This document shows, one piece after another, positions 25,919 to 34,291 of a stretch of DNA of 64,000 nt. Under the pieces are notes generated by a model. It had not been told where the DNA came from. It made no database searches and saw only the letters and a list, made by a program, of their open reading frames with translations. Within the stretch, counting starts at the first letter, position 1; every line of letters begins with the position of its first letter. The stretch covers positions 2,021,501-2,085,500 of the forward strand of contig NZ_CP048117.1 of assembly GCF_000469135.2 (NCBI RefSeq), read 5' to 3'. Source of the DNA: Bacillus sp. SB49 (lineage in GTDB: Bacteria > Bacillota > Bacilli > Bacillales > Halobacillaceae). Made by a program: the position numbers and the translations under genes.

Positions 25919-27175
25919 CTATCTTGGAAGGTCGAACGTGACCGTTTCCCCTTTGTACATTTTTTCACCATCATCAGCGATGAACGGACCGAATTCCAGT
26001 TGGAAAGACCCGTAAGATTCAAAATCGTCTTTTCTGAAAAGAAAGACGTGGTATTTCTCTCCGGATTCTCCCGCTTCAACGGCTTGCGGATCGGATGGTT
26101 CAACCATGCCTTGTGAAAGCACGGAAGCCCGGCCGTCATCTACATTCACTTTAGACCCTAAATTCCATATACTCACAGGTTGATCGGATTGATTATCCAA
26201 CGAGAGCTTGATGGTGAGCGCAACCATGCCCGCGTCACCAAAGTTCGAGAACCTCGCTTCATTACCAGCAGTCGGTTCGATCTCAGCATACTGGACGCCA
26301 TCCAGTGTCACTTGGACATCCCCAAGCTGCTTGGATTCGTCGATACCCTCTTCTTCAAATATCATCGTCTTATTCGCAAGGTTTCCTGTTGTCAACTCGT
26401 CCGGATATAGATTAGATTCCGCTTCTACTTCTTCTTTTTGTTGTTCACCGTATACGAAATCAAATGTTTCGTTTCCTTTGTAAGAATCGCTGAAGCTGCT
26501 ATTATCCGCAGCTCCCCCTTCGATCACCAACTTCGGTTTAACACTTTGGAGCACATCGAATTGATCGTTGGTCATTGTGAATGTAACCAGACCTGTTACT
26601 TCTTCCCCTGCAGCGTATTTAGAGGTTTCCTCTTCCACTTCCGACTTTGGATACTCATCTCTTACGAAAGTTCTGGAAGAGGTAAGAAAATCTGTCGAGT
26701 TCATCCCTTGGAGCCTTAGAAAACTCGGATAATACATCGCTTTATCTTTCGTATTGTTCACTTTCACTTCCGCAACGACAACATAGCCGTCGTTTTGATC
26801 ATCGAATTCTATGTACATGTCATCGTTCATGTCCGTGACTTTCAGGACCTGATACTTCTCTACAGACACAATGAATCCGTCCATATCGTTTTTGAAACCA
26901 GGATCTTCATTCGTATATAGCACTTCAACATCGCCTTCTGATTGTTCGGTGATATTATCTGTCATAACTTCCCCCCCATTGGGCGAAGCTTCCTCCTCAT
27001 CTGTTGCTTTCTCCTCTTTCTCCTCTTTCTTTTCTTTTTCTTCACCTTCGTCTTTTTTCTTTTCTTCTGCTGCTGTGTCCTGGTTATCTGAAGAACCGGT
27101 TTCTTCAGACGAGCCACAGGCAGCAAGGAAAAAAGCCAAGACAGTCATTAGAATAAGCAAATACCTCTTGTGCAT
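25919..27175 (-). CDS. Lipoprotein with DUF5068/DUF4352-like domains
   Basis: A 418-residue secreted protein. The lipobox is LAAC (residues about 17-20) after a short signal peptide, followed by a Glu/Lys-rich acidic linker of about 50 residues and then two beta-rich domains (about 85-215 and 240-415). The second resembles the first in phrasing (EVKVNNTKDKAM; TIKLSLDNQSDQPVSIW), as in the telokin-like DUF4352 or DUF5068 families. Function unknown; extracytoplasmic and membrane-anchored. GAGAGGG precedes the ATG. A 28-bp perfect palindrome lies 42 bases upstream. Confidence 0.75.
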   Translation of the reverse strand: MHKRYLLILMTVLAFFLAACGSSEETGSSDNQDTAAEEKKKDEGEEKEKKEEKEEKATDEEEASPNGGEVMTDNITEQSEGDVEVLYTNEDPGFKNDMDGFIVSVEKYQVLKVTDMNDDMYIEFDDQNDGYVVVAEVKVNNTKDKAMYYPSFLRLQGMNSTDFLTSSRTFVRDEYPKSEVEEETSKYAAGEEVTGLVTFTMTNDQFDVLQSVKPKLVIEGGAADNSSFSDSYKGNETFDFVYGEQQKEEVEAESNLYPDELTTGNLANKTMIFEEEGIDESKQLGDVQVTLDGVQYAEIEPTAGNEARFSNFGDAGMVALTIKLSLDNQSDQPVSIWNLGSKVNVDDGRASVLSQGMVEPSDPQAVEAGESGEKYHVFLFRKDDFESYGSFQLEFGPFIADDGEKMYKGETVTFDLPR

Positions 27176-27216
27176 GTTCTCAACCCTCTCTCACAGAATT
27201 TAATAAAACCTTAACC

Positions 27217-27244
27217 ATATTAACCCAAATATTTGGGTTAATAT
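27217..27244. repeat. 28-bp perfect palindrome upstream of the lipoprotein
   Basis: The sequence ATATTAACCCAAAT followed by its exact reverse complement spans 27217-27244, with no loop. It is 42 bases before the lipoprotein start and has the form of an operator for a dimeric repressor rather than a terminator (no T run). No regulator gene is adjacent. Confidence 0.85.
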
Positions 27245-27392
27245 TTATAAAAGGAATATTTTAGTTATAAATAACCATACTTTGGTAGAAATAAACCAGT
27301 AATAATACATTCACGAGAAAAAAGGCCCACCCAATAAGAATCAGTATGGAACCTTCCAAGAGCGCCCTGGAAGATGTTTTATAAATACGCAC

Positions 27393-27425
27393 AAAAAAAC
27401 GCCCGGAAATTCCGGACGTTTTTCC
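27393..27425 (-). terminator. Terminator after the small Lys-rich gene
   Basis: On the minus strand ACGTCCGGAA and TTCCGGGCGT pair with one G-U pair and a one-to-two-base loop, followed by seven T. It starts at the stop codon of the 33-residue gene. Confidence 0.88.
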
Positions 27426-27427
27426 CT

Positions 27428-27529
27428 TTAACGATATGGATTTTGTTTTCCAGTACCGTTTGTCTCCCCTTTTTCTCTTCTTAATGCGTTAAGATCTTTC
27501 TTATTTTTGTTCTTTTTCTTTTCACCCAT
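27428..27529 (-). CDS. Small Lys/Asn-rich protein, 33 residues
   Basis: A 33-residue frame (MGEKKKNKNKKDLN... ending QNPYR). It is supported by a GGGAGGT site eight bases upstream and by a strong terminator right at its stop codon. It is highly basic with no membrane span. Short Lys-rich proteins of this type occur in many Bacillaceae, often as annotated hypotheticals; I cannot name the family. It could bind nucleic acid, but that is only suggested by charge. Confidence 0.65.
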   Translation of the reverse strand: MGEKKKNKNKKDLNALRREKGETNGTGKQNPYR

Positions 27530-27592
27530 AAGATGACCTCCCTTCCCCTTTAGTTTGTCTAAATGGTCGGAAATCAGCAGAACCATTGGATG

Positions 27593-27766
27593 TCAGCGAT
27601 TCCAGACACTGACGAATATGACAACCGCTGCAAACACAATGGCGGATATGGATAGAATTTTGATAAATCCTTTCTTAGATAAAGCGTTATTCGTTGTTTC
27701 TCGACGAGCTGTCCAATATAGAATTCCAAATGTGACGAGGAAGGCTGCCGGAAAAAACCATTCCAT
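27593..27766 (-). CDS. Small membrane protein, unknown
   Basis: A 57-residue protein starting MEWFFPAAFLV, with two hydrophobic segments. The ATG at 27766 is chosen for the AAAGGAGGGATTGGAG upstream; a longer frame to 27826 would overlap the previous gene. It is the third gene after the XRE regulator and another membrane protein, so the three probably act together. I do not recognise the family. Confidence 0.65.
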   Translation of the reverse strand: MEWFFPAAFLVTFGILYWTARRETTNNALSKKGFIKILSISAIVFAAVVIFVSVWNR

Positions 27767-27780
27767 CTCCAATCCCTCCT

Positions 27781-28155
27781 TTACATCTTTTTGGATAGAA
27801 TTACCCAGGAAAGGAATACTGTACAAATATTCAACGCAATCAACATCTGGATGACCATGGAGGCCGTAAGGTTAACTCCTGCTTCCAGCAGCGTAAGTAA
27901 AGCAAACATATAGATAAGCATGGCAAAAAAAGAATAGAACAATCCTTTATAACGAATCAGCTGCATACGCTCGTCCTTCTGTTTGAACTGTGGGTGCAGA
28001 TACGCCATGGAAAAACTCATGACCGCCATCGATACCATTAAATAAGCAGGCATGGACGGCAGCGTTCCTGCAAGAACAGATATAAGAATGAAGAACAGCG
28101 CCTGTACACTGAATAGTCCACCTGCTACTTTATACGCCAGTGGATAATAATCCAT
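27781..28155 (-). CDS. Four-span membrane protein, unknown
   Basis: A 124-residue protein with about four membrane segments and a charged loop in the middle (HPQFKQKDERMQLIRYKG). Its start ATG shares a base with the stop of the XRE gene (TAATG), so translation is coupled. Membrane proteins of this kind (DUF2178-like in shape) are common partners of small XRE regulators in Firmicutes. Function unknown. Confidence 0.75.
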   Translation of the reverse strand: MDYYPLAYKVAGGLFSVQALFFILISVLAGTLPSMPAYLMVSMAVMSFSMAYLHPQFKQKDERMQLIRYKGLFYSFFAMLIYMFALLTLLEAGVNLTASMVIQMLIALNICTVFLSWVILSKKM

Positions 28156-28355
28156 TATTTTTCCTCCTCAAAAATAAATATATCTTCAATGGCAGCCTGA
28201 AAAATACGTGCAATTTTAAATGCTAAAGGCAGGGATGGATCATATCTTCCTTTCTCGATGGATATAATCGTCTGTCTGGAAACCCCTAACTTTTCTGCCA
28301 GACGATCCTGTGATAATTGATGTTTTTTTCTATAGGCTACTAAATGATTTTTCAC
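28155..28355 (-). CDS. XRE-family transcriptional regulator (small)
   Basis: A 66-residue helix-turn-helix protein (HQLSQDRLAEKLGV... with the recognition helix SRQTIISIEKG) of the short YozG/YvaO-like group. I start it at GTG 28355, preceded by AAAGGGCGG and TAGGG. It is first in a three-gene operon with two membrane proteins. The promoter at 28383-28411 is embedded in a 17-bp-arm inverted repeat, which suggests that it represses its own operon. Confidence 0.85.
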   Translation of the reverse strand: MKNHLVAYRKKHQLSQDRLAEKLGVSRQTIISIEKGRYDPSLPLAFKIARIFQAAIEDIFIFEEEK

Positions 28356-28379
28356 AATTACCCTACCGCCCTTTCTATA

Positions 28380-28433
28380 AAAAGAATAATGTAAAGCCAC
28401 CTTTACGTCAAGGTAACTTTACATTATTCTTTT
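28380..28433 (-). promoter_or_regulatory. Promoter within a long inverted repeat, XRE operon
   Basis: On the minus strand TTGACG (28406-28411) and TATTCT (28383-28388) are 17 bases apart. AAAAGAATAATGTAAAG (28380-28396) and its exact reverse complement (28417-28433) flank the element with a 20-base spacer, so the left arm covers the -10 box. This is a classical layout for autorepression by a dimeric or tetrameric regulator. Confidence 0.8.
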
Positions 28434-28579
28434 CGATTCCCTGAGTTGTTTTTCAAGCAAGCTTTTTGTTTACCATAATTTTTTTATGTATAGTAAATGT
28501 GTGGGAATGATTTTTTATCGTGCTTCCTTTTTGCAAGAAGGCTGTATACGTCGTAAAATCAAAAGAAAGGAGGATGAAT

Positions 28580-29302
28580 ATGGCACAACAGATAAGTAAT
28601 AAAATTGCGTACATAACCGGTGCAGGAAGAGGGATTGGTAAGGCCACTGCTTTGGCACTGGCAGAAGAGGGTGTTCACCTTGGCTTGATGGCCCGAACGG
28701 AGAGTTCTCTCCATGAGGTGGCTGAGGAAGCCGCGAAGTATGGTGTTAAAGCCGTCACAGCTCCTGTAGATATTTCGGACATCCAAGCGGTCAATAAAGC
28801 CGTAGCAACATTGGAGGCAGATTTGGGAAAAGCGGACATCCTTATTAATAACGCGGGGATCGGCTTGAACGGATCGTTCCTTGAGCTGGAGCCTGAAGAG
28901 TGGAAACGGACGTTTGAAGTAAATGTCTATGGTACTTACCATGTCACTAGAGCCGTCCTTCCTCACATGGTGGATAAGAATAAGGGAGATGTCATCACGA
29001 TCTCATCCAGCAACGGTCTCAAAGCCACAGCAGGTTCAACTTCCTACAGCGCTTCTAAATTCGCTGTCCAGGGGATGACGGAAGCATTAATGCAGGAAGT
29101 TCGCCGCCATAACATTCGCGTCTTCACCATGAACCCGAGTCTTGTCGCAACAGAACTTGTCTTTGGTGACGAGCTGGAGGAGAAGAACCAAGACAAATTC
29201 ATGCAGCCGGAAGACCTGGCAGAATTCATTATATCCCAGTTGAAACTGGATCAGCGTATTTTCATTAAACAATCGCTTCAATGGGCAACCAATCCATTTT
29301 AA
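28580..29302 (+). CDS. Short-chain dehydrogenase/reductase (FabG-like)
   Basis: A 240-residue classical SDR. The cofactor motif is TGAGRGIG (13-20), with NNAG (90-93) and the catalytic S-Y156-xxx-K160 set. The ATG at 28580 follows AGGAGG by six bases; an upstream reading from 28520 is not supported. Commonly annotated as a 3-ketoacyl-ACP reductase, but the short C-terminus (TELVFG... QWATNPF) fits a general oxidoreductase; the substrate is unknown. Monocistronic with a strong terminator. Confidence 0.85.
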   Translation: MAQQISNKIAYITGAGRGIGKATALALAEEGVHLGLMARTESSLHEVAEEAAKYGVKAVTAPVDISDIQAVNKAVATLEADLGKADILINNAGIGLNGSFLELEPEEWKRTFEVNVYGTYHVTRAVLPHMVDKNKGDVITISSSNGLKATAGSTSYSASKFAVQGMTEALMQEVRRHNIRVFTMNPSLVATELVFGDELEEKNQDKFMQPEDLAEFIISQLKLDQRIFIKQSLQWATNPF

Positions 29303-29345
29303 ATCAAAACACCTCTCATTTTATTGATGAGAGGTGTTTTGATTT
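29301..29345 (+). terminator. Strong terminator after the SDR gene
   Basis: AAATCAAAACACCTCTCAT (29301-29319) pairs perfectly over 19 bp with the arm at 29327-29345, which ends in TTTTGATTT. It begins within the stop codon. Confidence 0.92.
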
Positions 29346-29398
29346 CCCTTTCTTATTCCCGCTTTTCTTATAGGATTACTGATTAAAGACACCGTTTT

Positions 29399-30748
29399 TC
29401 ATGGGCTTAATTGTTTTGAAATCACATCCGCGATGTACACACCGGAGGCAGCTGCCTGGGAGAGAGAATGCGTTTCGCCAGAGCAGTCTCCAGCCAGATA
29501 AAGTCCGGAAATCTCCGTTTCAAAGCAGCGGTCTGTCGACATTTTCGGTTCATAAAATTTAGCATCCATTCCATAAAGAAGGGTATCCTCATCCATAGTT
29601 ACACCAGTCCAATTCTCTAACCTTCGGAGCAGCGTTTCCATCGCTGAAATATAAAGATCGGGAACTTCATCTTTAAGAAAACCAGGGTCCGCCGCAAGGG
29701 AAGGTTTGACCCGGTTGTAAGTCAATGTTGACGTTGGTTTGTTCTGCCGAAGATCCCCGAGCCGCTGGACGAGAATTCTTTCATCCTTTCGATTAATTCC
29801 TCCCAGCACCTTGGATGCTGCTTTCATAGCAGCTTCGTATGTATGGAAATACTGAGGAACGAAAAGGGTGAAATTTAAATTGCCGCTCGGACCGCCTCCC
29901 TCGTATTGATTCTGCCCATCTGCCATCGTCCATCCGTGCTGAAACTTTCTAATAATCCTTCCGTCCGGGTTCATGCAGTAGGTCGTAGCCTCCCATTCGT
30001 CCGCTGCTATCCTCCATTTTGTTTCAAATGTGCGATCCAGAATGCTGTCTAGCTGGCCACGCTTCATCTCCACTCTAAGCCCGAGATCAAGCCTTGTTTT
30101 CAAAGATTTTAATCCTAGTTCCGCTGCCTGATTGAGCATCCAGTCACTTCCGCTTTTTCCTGTTGCAAAAATCACCTTTTTTGTTCGGATGATCCCTTCA
30201 CTCGTGCGGAGAAGAAAAACGTTCTCATTCGACGTGACCTCATATACATCGGTCTGGAAAGAGAAGCTGATGGATTTCTTCAAGGTTTCAAACATGTTCT
30301 GAAAAACACGTTTTGATACTTTTGTTCCCAAGTGCCGGACAGAGGTGGTCAGCATCTCCAGGGAGTGTTCACGCGCCTCTGCTGCCAATTCCTTATTCCA
30401 CGTGTGATAGATCCTCTTCACGTCCCCACCATAATCACAAAGAATGTCATCAACAGCCTTCATGTATTCCATCGCTTTTCTGGAGCCGATTTTTTTATAC
30501 AGTTCTCCTCCAAAAGCATTGGTATAATTGAATTTCCCTTCGGATTTTCCGAGACCGCCAAAGCCGAAATAACGATCGCATAACTGACCGCACGTACACG
30601 ATTGTCCAATCTCCGACCCACAAAAACGATTGGCAAGAGGTTTTCCTTTATCTATTATTTTGATGGATAAAGGGTTTCTTTTCTGTGCCAGACGACAAGC
30701 AAGGAAGGCCGCACTTACACCGGCACCAATGATGGTGACGTCATACAT
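29399..30748 (-). CDS. FAD-dependent dehydrogenase (COG2509-like)
   Basis: A 449-residue flavoprotein beginning with the Rossmann motif VTIIGAGVSAAFLA. A Cys-rich stretch (CGSEIGQSCTCGQLC, residues about 43-57) precedes FGGLGKSEGKFNYT, a pattern typical of the COG2509 FAD-dependent dehydrogenases. The C-terminal LYLAGDCSGETHSLSQAAASG closes the FAD site. The reaction is unknown. It overlaps the acetyltransferase gene upstream by eight bases. Confidence 0.82.
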   Translation of the reverse strand: MYDVTIIGAGVSAAFLACRLAQKRNPLSIKIIDKGKPLANRFCGSEIGQSCTCGQLCDRYFGFGGLGKSEGKFNYTNAFGGELYKKIGSRKAMEYMKAVDDILCDYGGDVKRIYHTWNKELAAEAREHSLEMLTTSVRHLGTKVSKRVFQNMFETLKKSISFSFQTDVYEVTSNENVFLLRTSEGIIRTKKVIFATGKSGSDWMLNQAAELGLKSLKTRLDLGLRVEMKRGQLDSILDRTFETKWRIAADEWEATTYCMNPDGRIIRKFQHGWTMADGQNQYEGGGPSGNLNFTLFVPQYFHTYEAAMKAASKVLGGINRKDERILVQRLGDLRQNKPTSTLTYNRVKPSLAADPGFLKDEVPDLYISAMETLLRRLENWTGVTMDEDTLLYGMDAKFYEPKMSTDRCFETEISGLYLAGDCSGETHSLSQAAASGVYIADVISKQLSP

Positions 30749-31310
30749 CGGTCTTCACCTTTGCGTACACACACGTATCCGTAAGTTTCGATCCATCAAC
30801 AGATTTGTCTTCATTCCTTAAGATCCCTTCAAGATCAAACCCCAGCCCTTCCGGGACAGCTCTGCTCCGTCGATTGTCGGACTCGCACCGTATTTCCACC
30901 CGTGCACAATGCAATCCTCTGAATGCATAATCTGTCAGCACCGATACCGCTTCCCTCATGTACCCTTTACCTGTTGCCTGCTTATCCAACCAGTACCCGA
31001 TCTCTACTGCCGGGACATTCCAATTGATCCTGTGGAATCCACACGTCCCGACATAGCTGCCGCTTTCTTTCTCAAACAGAAGGTACCGGAGGTTTGTGCG
31101 AAGGTAGAATTTCGCACGGGATTCGCGCGCGTTCGCTTCTGTTTCTTCTACTGTGGGAAGCTGCTGCACGAAACCAAGCCAAGGACGCAGTTCCTCTATT
31201 GATCTGCGAATCGACGCATTGATCTCAGCCCCGTCCCCTGGTTCAGGTATCCTTAAGATTAACCGATCCGTTTCTAACTTCTCTTTCACATCCACCATTA
31301 CCGGATTCAA
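30741..31310 (-). CDS. GNAT acetyltransferase, RimJ/RimL type (TTG start)
   Basis: A 189-residue acetyltransferase. The LETDRLILRIPEPGD opening and the acetyl-CoA loop QATGKGYMREA are typical of the RimL/YdaF group, which acetylate ribosomal proteins or small amines. I choose the TTG at 31310, since AAGGGGTG lies a suitable distance before it, while the ATG at 31298 is 16 or more bases from the site. It overlaps the COG2509-like gene. Confidence 0.85.
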   Translation of the reverse strand: MNPVMVDVKEKLETDRLILRIPEPGDGAEINASIRRSIEELRPWLGFVQQLPTVEETEANARESRAKFYLRTNLRYLLFEKESGSYVGTCGFHRINWNVPAVEIGYWLDKQATGKGYMREAVSVLTDYAFRGLHCARVEIRCESDNRRSRAVPEGLGFDLEGILRNEDKSVDGSKLTDTCVYAKVKTDV

Positions 31311-31347
31311 AGTAACACCCCTTAAAAAAGAATATCTTTCACCCGCC

Positions 31348-31833
31348 TTATTCCTTCTTTCCAGTCGCTTCTCTCACCATAGTTATAAACTTGTCCGGAC
31401 CACTATAGAAGGCTTGATCTGCCTCAAAACCCATCCGTGAATAAAGACGGATGGCACGCCTGTTAAACGTGGCAACAGATAGACGCAGACAGCTTTCGGA
31501 GTCTTTTTCCACCTCATCCAGTACAGCTTTGAAAAACGGTGTTCCTTTTCCCTGTCCCGTCCAGGACGGCTTCAACCCTACTCCAATATCCGTACAACGG
31601 CGCTCATAGGCTCCAAAAGGATACCCAGCGGGGACGCGGGCACTCGGACCAGTACAATAGAAGCCGATGAGGTTCTCCCCTACAAACGCTGCCACATAGC
31701 TTCCATCCAAACGCTCCTTCACATTTTCTTCGTTTACAGCTACATTATAAAAATCATAGGGCGGCTCATAAGCGAAACGAAGAGATTCTATCGCCAGCTT
31801 CTTCGTCATTGGATGAAAAGTGATGGACGTCAT
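31348..31833 (-). CDS. GNAT acetyltransferase
   Basis: A 161-residue GNAT protein with a recognisable acetyl-CoA segment (PSWTGQGKGTPFF) and C-terminal RAIRLYSRMGFE. The ATG at 31833 overlaps the stop of the EAL gene by four bases, indicating coupling; a GTG at 31845 is an alternative. Its substrate is unknown. Confidence 0.82.
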   Translation of the reverse strand: MTSITFHPMTKKLAIESLRFAYEPPYDFYNVAVNEENVKERLDGSYVAAFVGENLIGFYCTGPSARVPAGYPFGAYERRCTDIGVGLKPSWTGQGKGTPFFKAVLDEVEKDSESCLRLSVATFNRRAIRLYSRMGFEADQAFYSGPDKFITMVREATGKKE

Positions 31834-33044
31834 TGCAGTAAACACTCATGATTATAGAGATAAGCATAGCGTAAATCGATGAAGAGAAAATGAGTGTCCG
31901 TAAGCGGAAAACTAAAGGTACGAACCATTTCCTTCGTTTCAATATCGGAATAAAGGTCGGACAACAGCCCGGTATTCCAAGCCTTCATACGCATAACGTT
32001 CTCAAGGAAATATGGACGAAAAGCCCAGTTAGATCCTTTTTTGTGCGGCTCCATCTGCCATTCACTGTCACGCTTCCGAAAGTTGGCAGATACTTGCTGC
32101 CCTTCTCCATTACAAACGAACATCCGAAAACTCTCCTCATCAAAAAGATCCGTCACTTCTGCAATGAAAGTATCCGCTTTTTTAGGGCCCTCCCATTTTA
32201 CCAGCAGTCCTTTCACCTTTTCTTCCCATTGCCTTACAAATAGCAGCCGTTCTTCTATAAGTGTGCGCTGTCTATGGACATATCTTTTTACCTTTTCGGA
32301 CAGATCGACAGCCAGTGACTCCTTTTCAACAAGGTCAAACGACGGATACGCTAAGTAATACCCTTGGTAGTACCTGCTCCCATTTTTCCATGCGAAATAA
32401 AGCTGGAAATCATCCTCTATGTTTTCAAATAAGAGGGCTGCTCCTATCCTGTGGGCCAGCATAGACAAGGAAAACATGACATCCTGGAATTCGTCCCCGT
32501 TATGCTTACGGATAATGCCTGAATCTATTTTAAGAATATGCGGCTCTAATTGACGGATTCGGTCAATGTTCGAACTTTTTGCTCCGACGTGGTCTACGGC
32601 TACTTGAATACCGTACGTCTTGTAATATAGGAGAAGGTGACCGAGCGTTTCGAAATCTTCATCAAAATCATGCTCCGTCACTTCAATCACGACCCTGTTC
32701 AAGTGAAAACCTTTTTGGTCATACAAAAGAAGCGTCTCCAGAAGAGCTTCTCCATCGTTCACGAGGAGCTGGCTGGCATTCCTGTTGATGAACAGCATTC
32801 CGTCCTTCTCCTTCTCCAACATCTCGTCCATTGCAAGTTTCAACAGGTGTTGATCGACTTCCTCTTTGAATTCTTCCGGCACATCTTCATCTTGGAAAAA
32901 AGGGCCCAATGACTTCCAGCGGTCTTCATCCTGGATACGTCCCAATACCTCATATCCGATCACATCATGATCGATTGCTCCAATCACCGGTTGGAAGACA
33001 GGCTTGATATTATGTAAATTCCCAATGACATCGAACGGGTCCAT
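31830..33044 (-). CDS. ykuI: EAL-domain protein of the YkuI type, probably a c-di-GMP sensor
   Basis: A 404-residue protein with an N-terminal EAL domain (1-250) and a PAS-like YkuI_C domain (about 260-400). The signature reads EVLGR (E32-V-L) instead of EAL. Later motifs include NRNAS, VIEVTEHD, VDH in place of the catalytic DD pair, ILKID, FENIE and YYQGYYL. The DD-to-DH change argues against phosphodiesterase activity. B. subtilis YkuI likewise binds c-di-GMP without known turnover. First gene of a pair or trio with the acetyltransferases downstream. Confidence 0.85.
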   Translation of the reverse strand: MDPFDVIGNLHNIKPVFQPVIGAIDHDVIGYEVLGRIQDEDRWKSLGPFFQDEDVPEEFKEEVDQHLLKLAMDEMLEKEKDGMLFINRNASQLLVNDGEALLETLLLYDQKGFHLNRVVIEVTEHDFDEDFETLGHLLLYYKTYGIQVAVDHVGAKSSNIDRIRQLEPHILKIDSGIIRKHNGDEFQDVMFSLSMLAHRIGAALLFENIEDDFQLYFAWKNGSRYYQGYYLAYPSFDLVEKESLAVDLSEKVKRYVHRQRTLIEERLLFVRQWEEKVKGLLVKWEGPKKADTFIAEVTDLFDEESFRMFVCNGEGQQVSANFRKRDSEWQMEPHKKGSNWAFRPYFLENVMRMKAWNTGLLSDLYSDIETKEMVRTFSFPLTDTHFLFIDLRYAYLYNHECLLQ

Positions 33045-33228
33045 GTGTCCTCCTCCTCTTATCCTTTTCCCACATTATACAACAATTCTGACTATGATCT
33101 AGAACATTTCCACCTTTTCTACCCATCTCCCCGCAACCTCAGGGAGCAATCGCAGCGATATTTTCGGCATGCTTTCCACTTTCTAAACAAACCGGCGCCG
33201 TATGTGTAAATACAGCAAAAAATAGTTC

Positions 33229-33256
33229 ACCGATCTGGGCATTCGCACATACGTTA
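33229..33256 (+). promoter_or_regulatory. Sigma-K-like promoter of the Cys-rich spore protein gene
   Basis: AC (33229-33230), 17 bases, then CATACGTTA (33248-33256) matches the mother-cell sigma-K pattern AC-N16/17-CATANNNTA. It lies 33 bases before the start codon at 33290. A late mother-cell promoter fits a spore-surface role. Confidence 0.7.
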
Positions 33257-33289
33257 TCAAAACAAGTGACTTTTGGAGGAGGGCGGGGT

Positions 33290-34207
33290 ATGAAAGAGAT
33301 GGAATCAACCTGCGTTCGTGTTAAAGAAGTATATGACTGGATGGAAACCCGTACATGTAAAGAATTGGTGCGCCGCGTACTCGTTCCTAATTCCACTTCC
33401 GAAGCAGAAGAGTGTATTTGTATTCCTTATTATGTAAGAAATGATTCAGAAGACCCTTCGCCCATTTATACAACCGTCGGTCTTAATGCTGTAGAAAGCT
33501 GTTATGCTGTAACCCATACATGCACCGGGAACTGTGAACTGACTATATTAGTCAATGGAAAGGAAGAGACTTCCCTCGCTTCCGGGGATACGCACCTGGC
33601 TGAAAAGGATCATCTAGAATCGATCACCATTCTTCCAGATCCTTATGGGCAAGGATGCAAGGGGACTTTGACCTTGGATATTTCTTACTCCGCCGGCTAC
33701 CCGGCTCGCGAGTTTCAACGGAGAGAGCTCCCCTGTTATTTAACCACCGCAGAAGGAACTATCCTAACGTCTGCTGGTCCAGATACGTTCTACTGGCAGA
33801 TTGAGAAAACATCCGAACAGCGCTCTTTCCCTTTGAGGGACGGAAGCCGGGTTCTGCTTAATAGAATTTCAGCAGCTTTCCGCACACACGTTACCGTAGA
33901 TATTTATGATCGTGCTGGTGACGTCGTTACCCCCTGTACCTTCCCCGTAGAAATAGAAGAGACGTACTATCTATGTGCACCGGATGGTTGCAAATTCGAG
34001 GGATATGTTACTGAATTTCTTCCCAACGCATACGTCATCCCTGCAGAAGAAAATGGATGCGTATGTCTGGATATCCATCTATCCTTATGTATCTCCCATC
34101 ACATGAAAGCCTTCGGTGACCGAACAGCAGCTATAAGGGGAGCACTATGTTCACCTAGAGAAGACATTCCTCTTCCATGTACTCCCCCACCTGTACCCAT
34201 CTGTTAA
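33290..34207 (+). CDS. Cys-rich probable spore coat/exosporium protein, unknown family
   Basis: A 305-residue protein with many cysteines (for example C8, C23, C42, C44) and two beta-rich halves (about 20-150 and 150-290). The N-terminal CVRVKEVYDWM motif resembles one I associate with Bacillus and Clostridium spore-surface proteins. The end is short, Pro-rich and Cys-terminated (PLPCTPPPVPIC). There is no signal peptide or membrane span, as expected of a protein assembled on the forespore from the mother cell. The ATG at 33290 follows GGAGGAGGGCGGGG. It is convergent with the collagen-like and Ena-type genes. I cannot name the family with confidence. Confidence 0.6.
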   Translation: MKEMESTCVRVKEVYDWMETRTCKELVRRVLVPNSTSEAEECICIPYYVRNDSEDPSPIYTTVGLNAVESCYAVTHTCTGNCELTILVNGKEETSLASGDTHLAEKDHLESITILPDPYGQGCKGTLTLDISYSAGYPAREFQRRELPCYLTTAEGTILTSAGPDTFYWQIEKTSEQRSFPLRDGSRVLLNRISAAFRTHVTVDIYDRAGDVVTPCTFPVEIEETYYLCAPDGCKFEGYVTEFLPNAYVIPAEENGCVCLDIHLSLCISHHMKAFGDRTAAIRGALCSPREDIPLPCTPPPVPIC

Positions 34208-34237
34208 TACGTGCGTATATTTCTATGCGTATTACAA

Positions 34238-34288
34238 GAAGCATTTGCCGGCTCCCCTAATTCTTAAAAGAAGCTGGCGAAATACTTC
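34238..34288. terminator. Long imperfect hairpin between convergent spore genes
   Basis: GAAGCATTTGCCGGCT (34238-34253) pairs with AAGCTGGCGAAATACTTC (34271-34288) with one mismatch, one bulge and a G-U pair. It lies in the 84-base gap between two convergent genes and probably ends both. T tracts are weak. Confidence 0.55.
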
Positions 34289-34291
34289 TCG

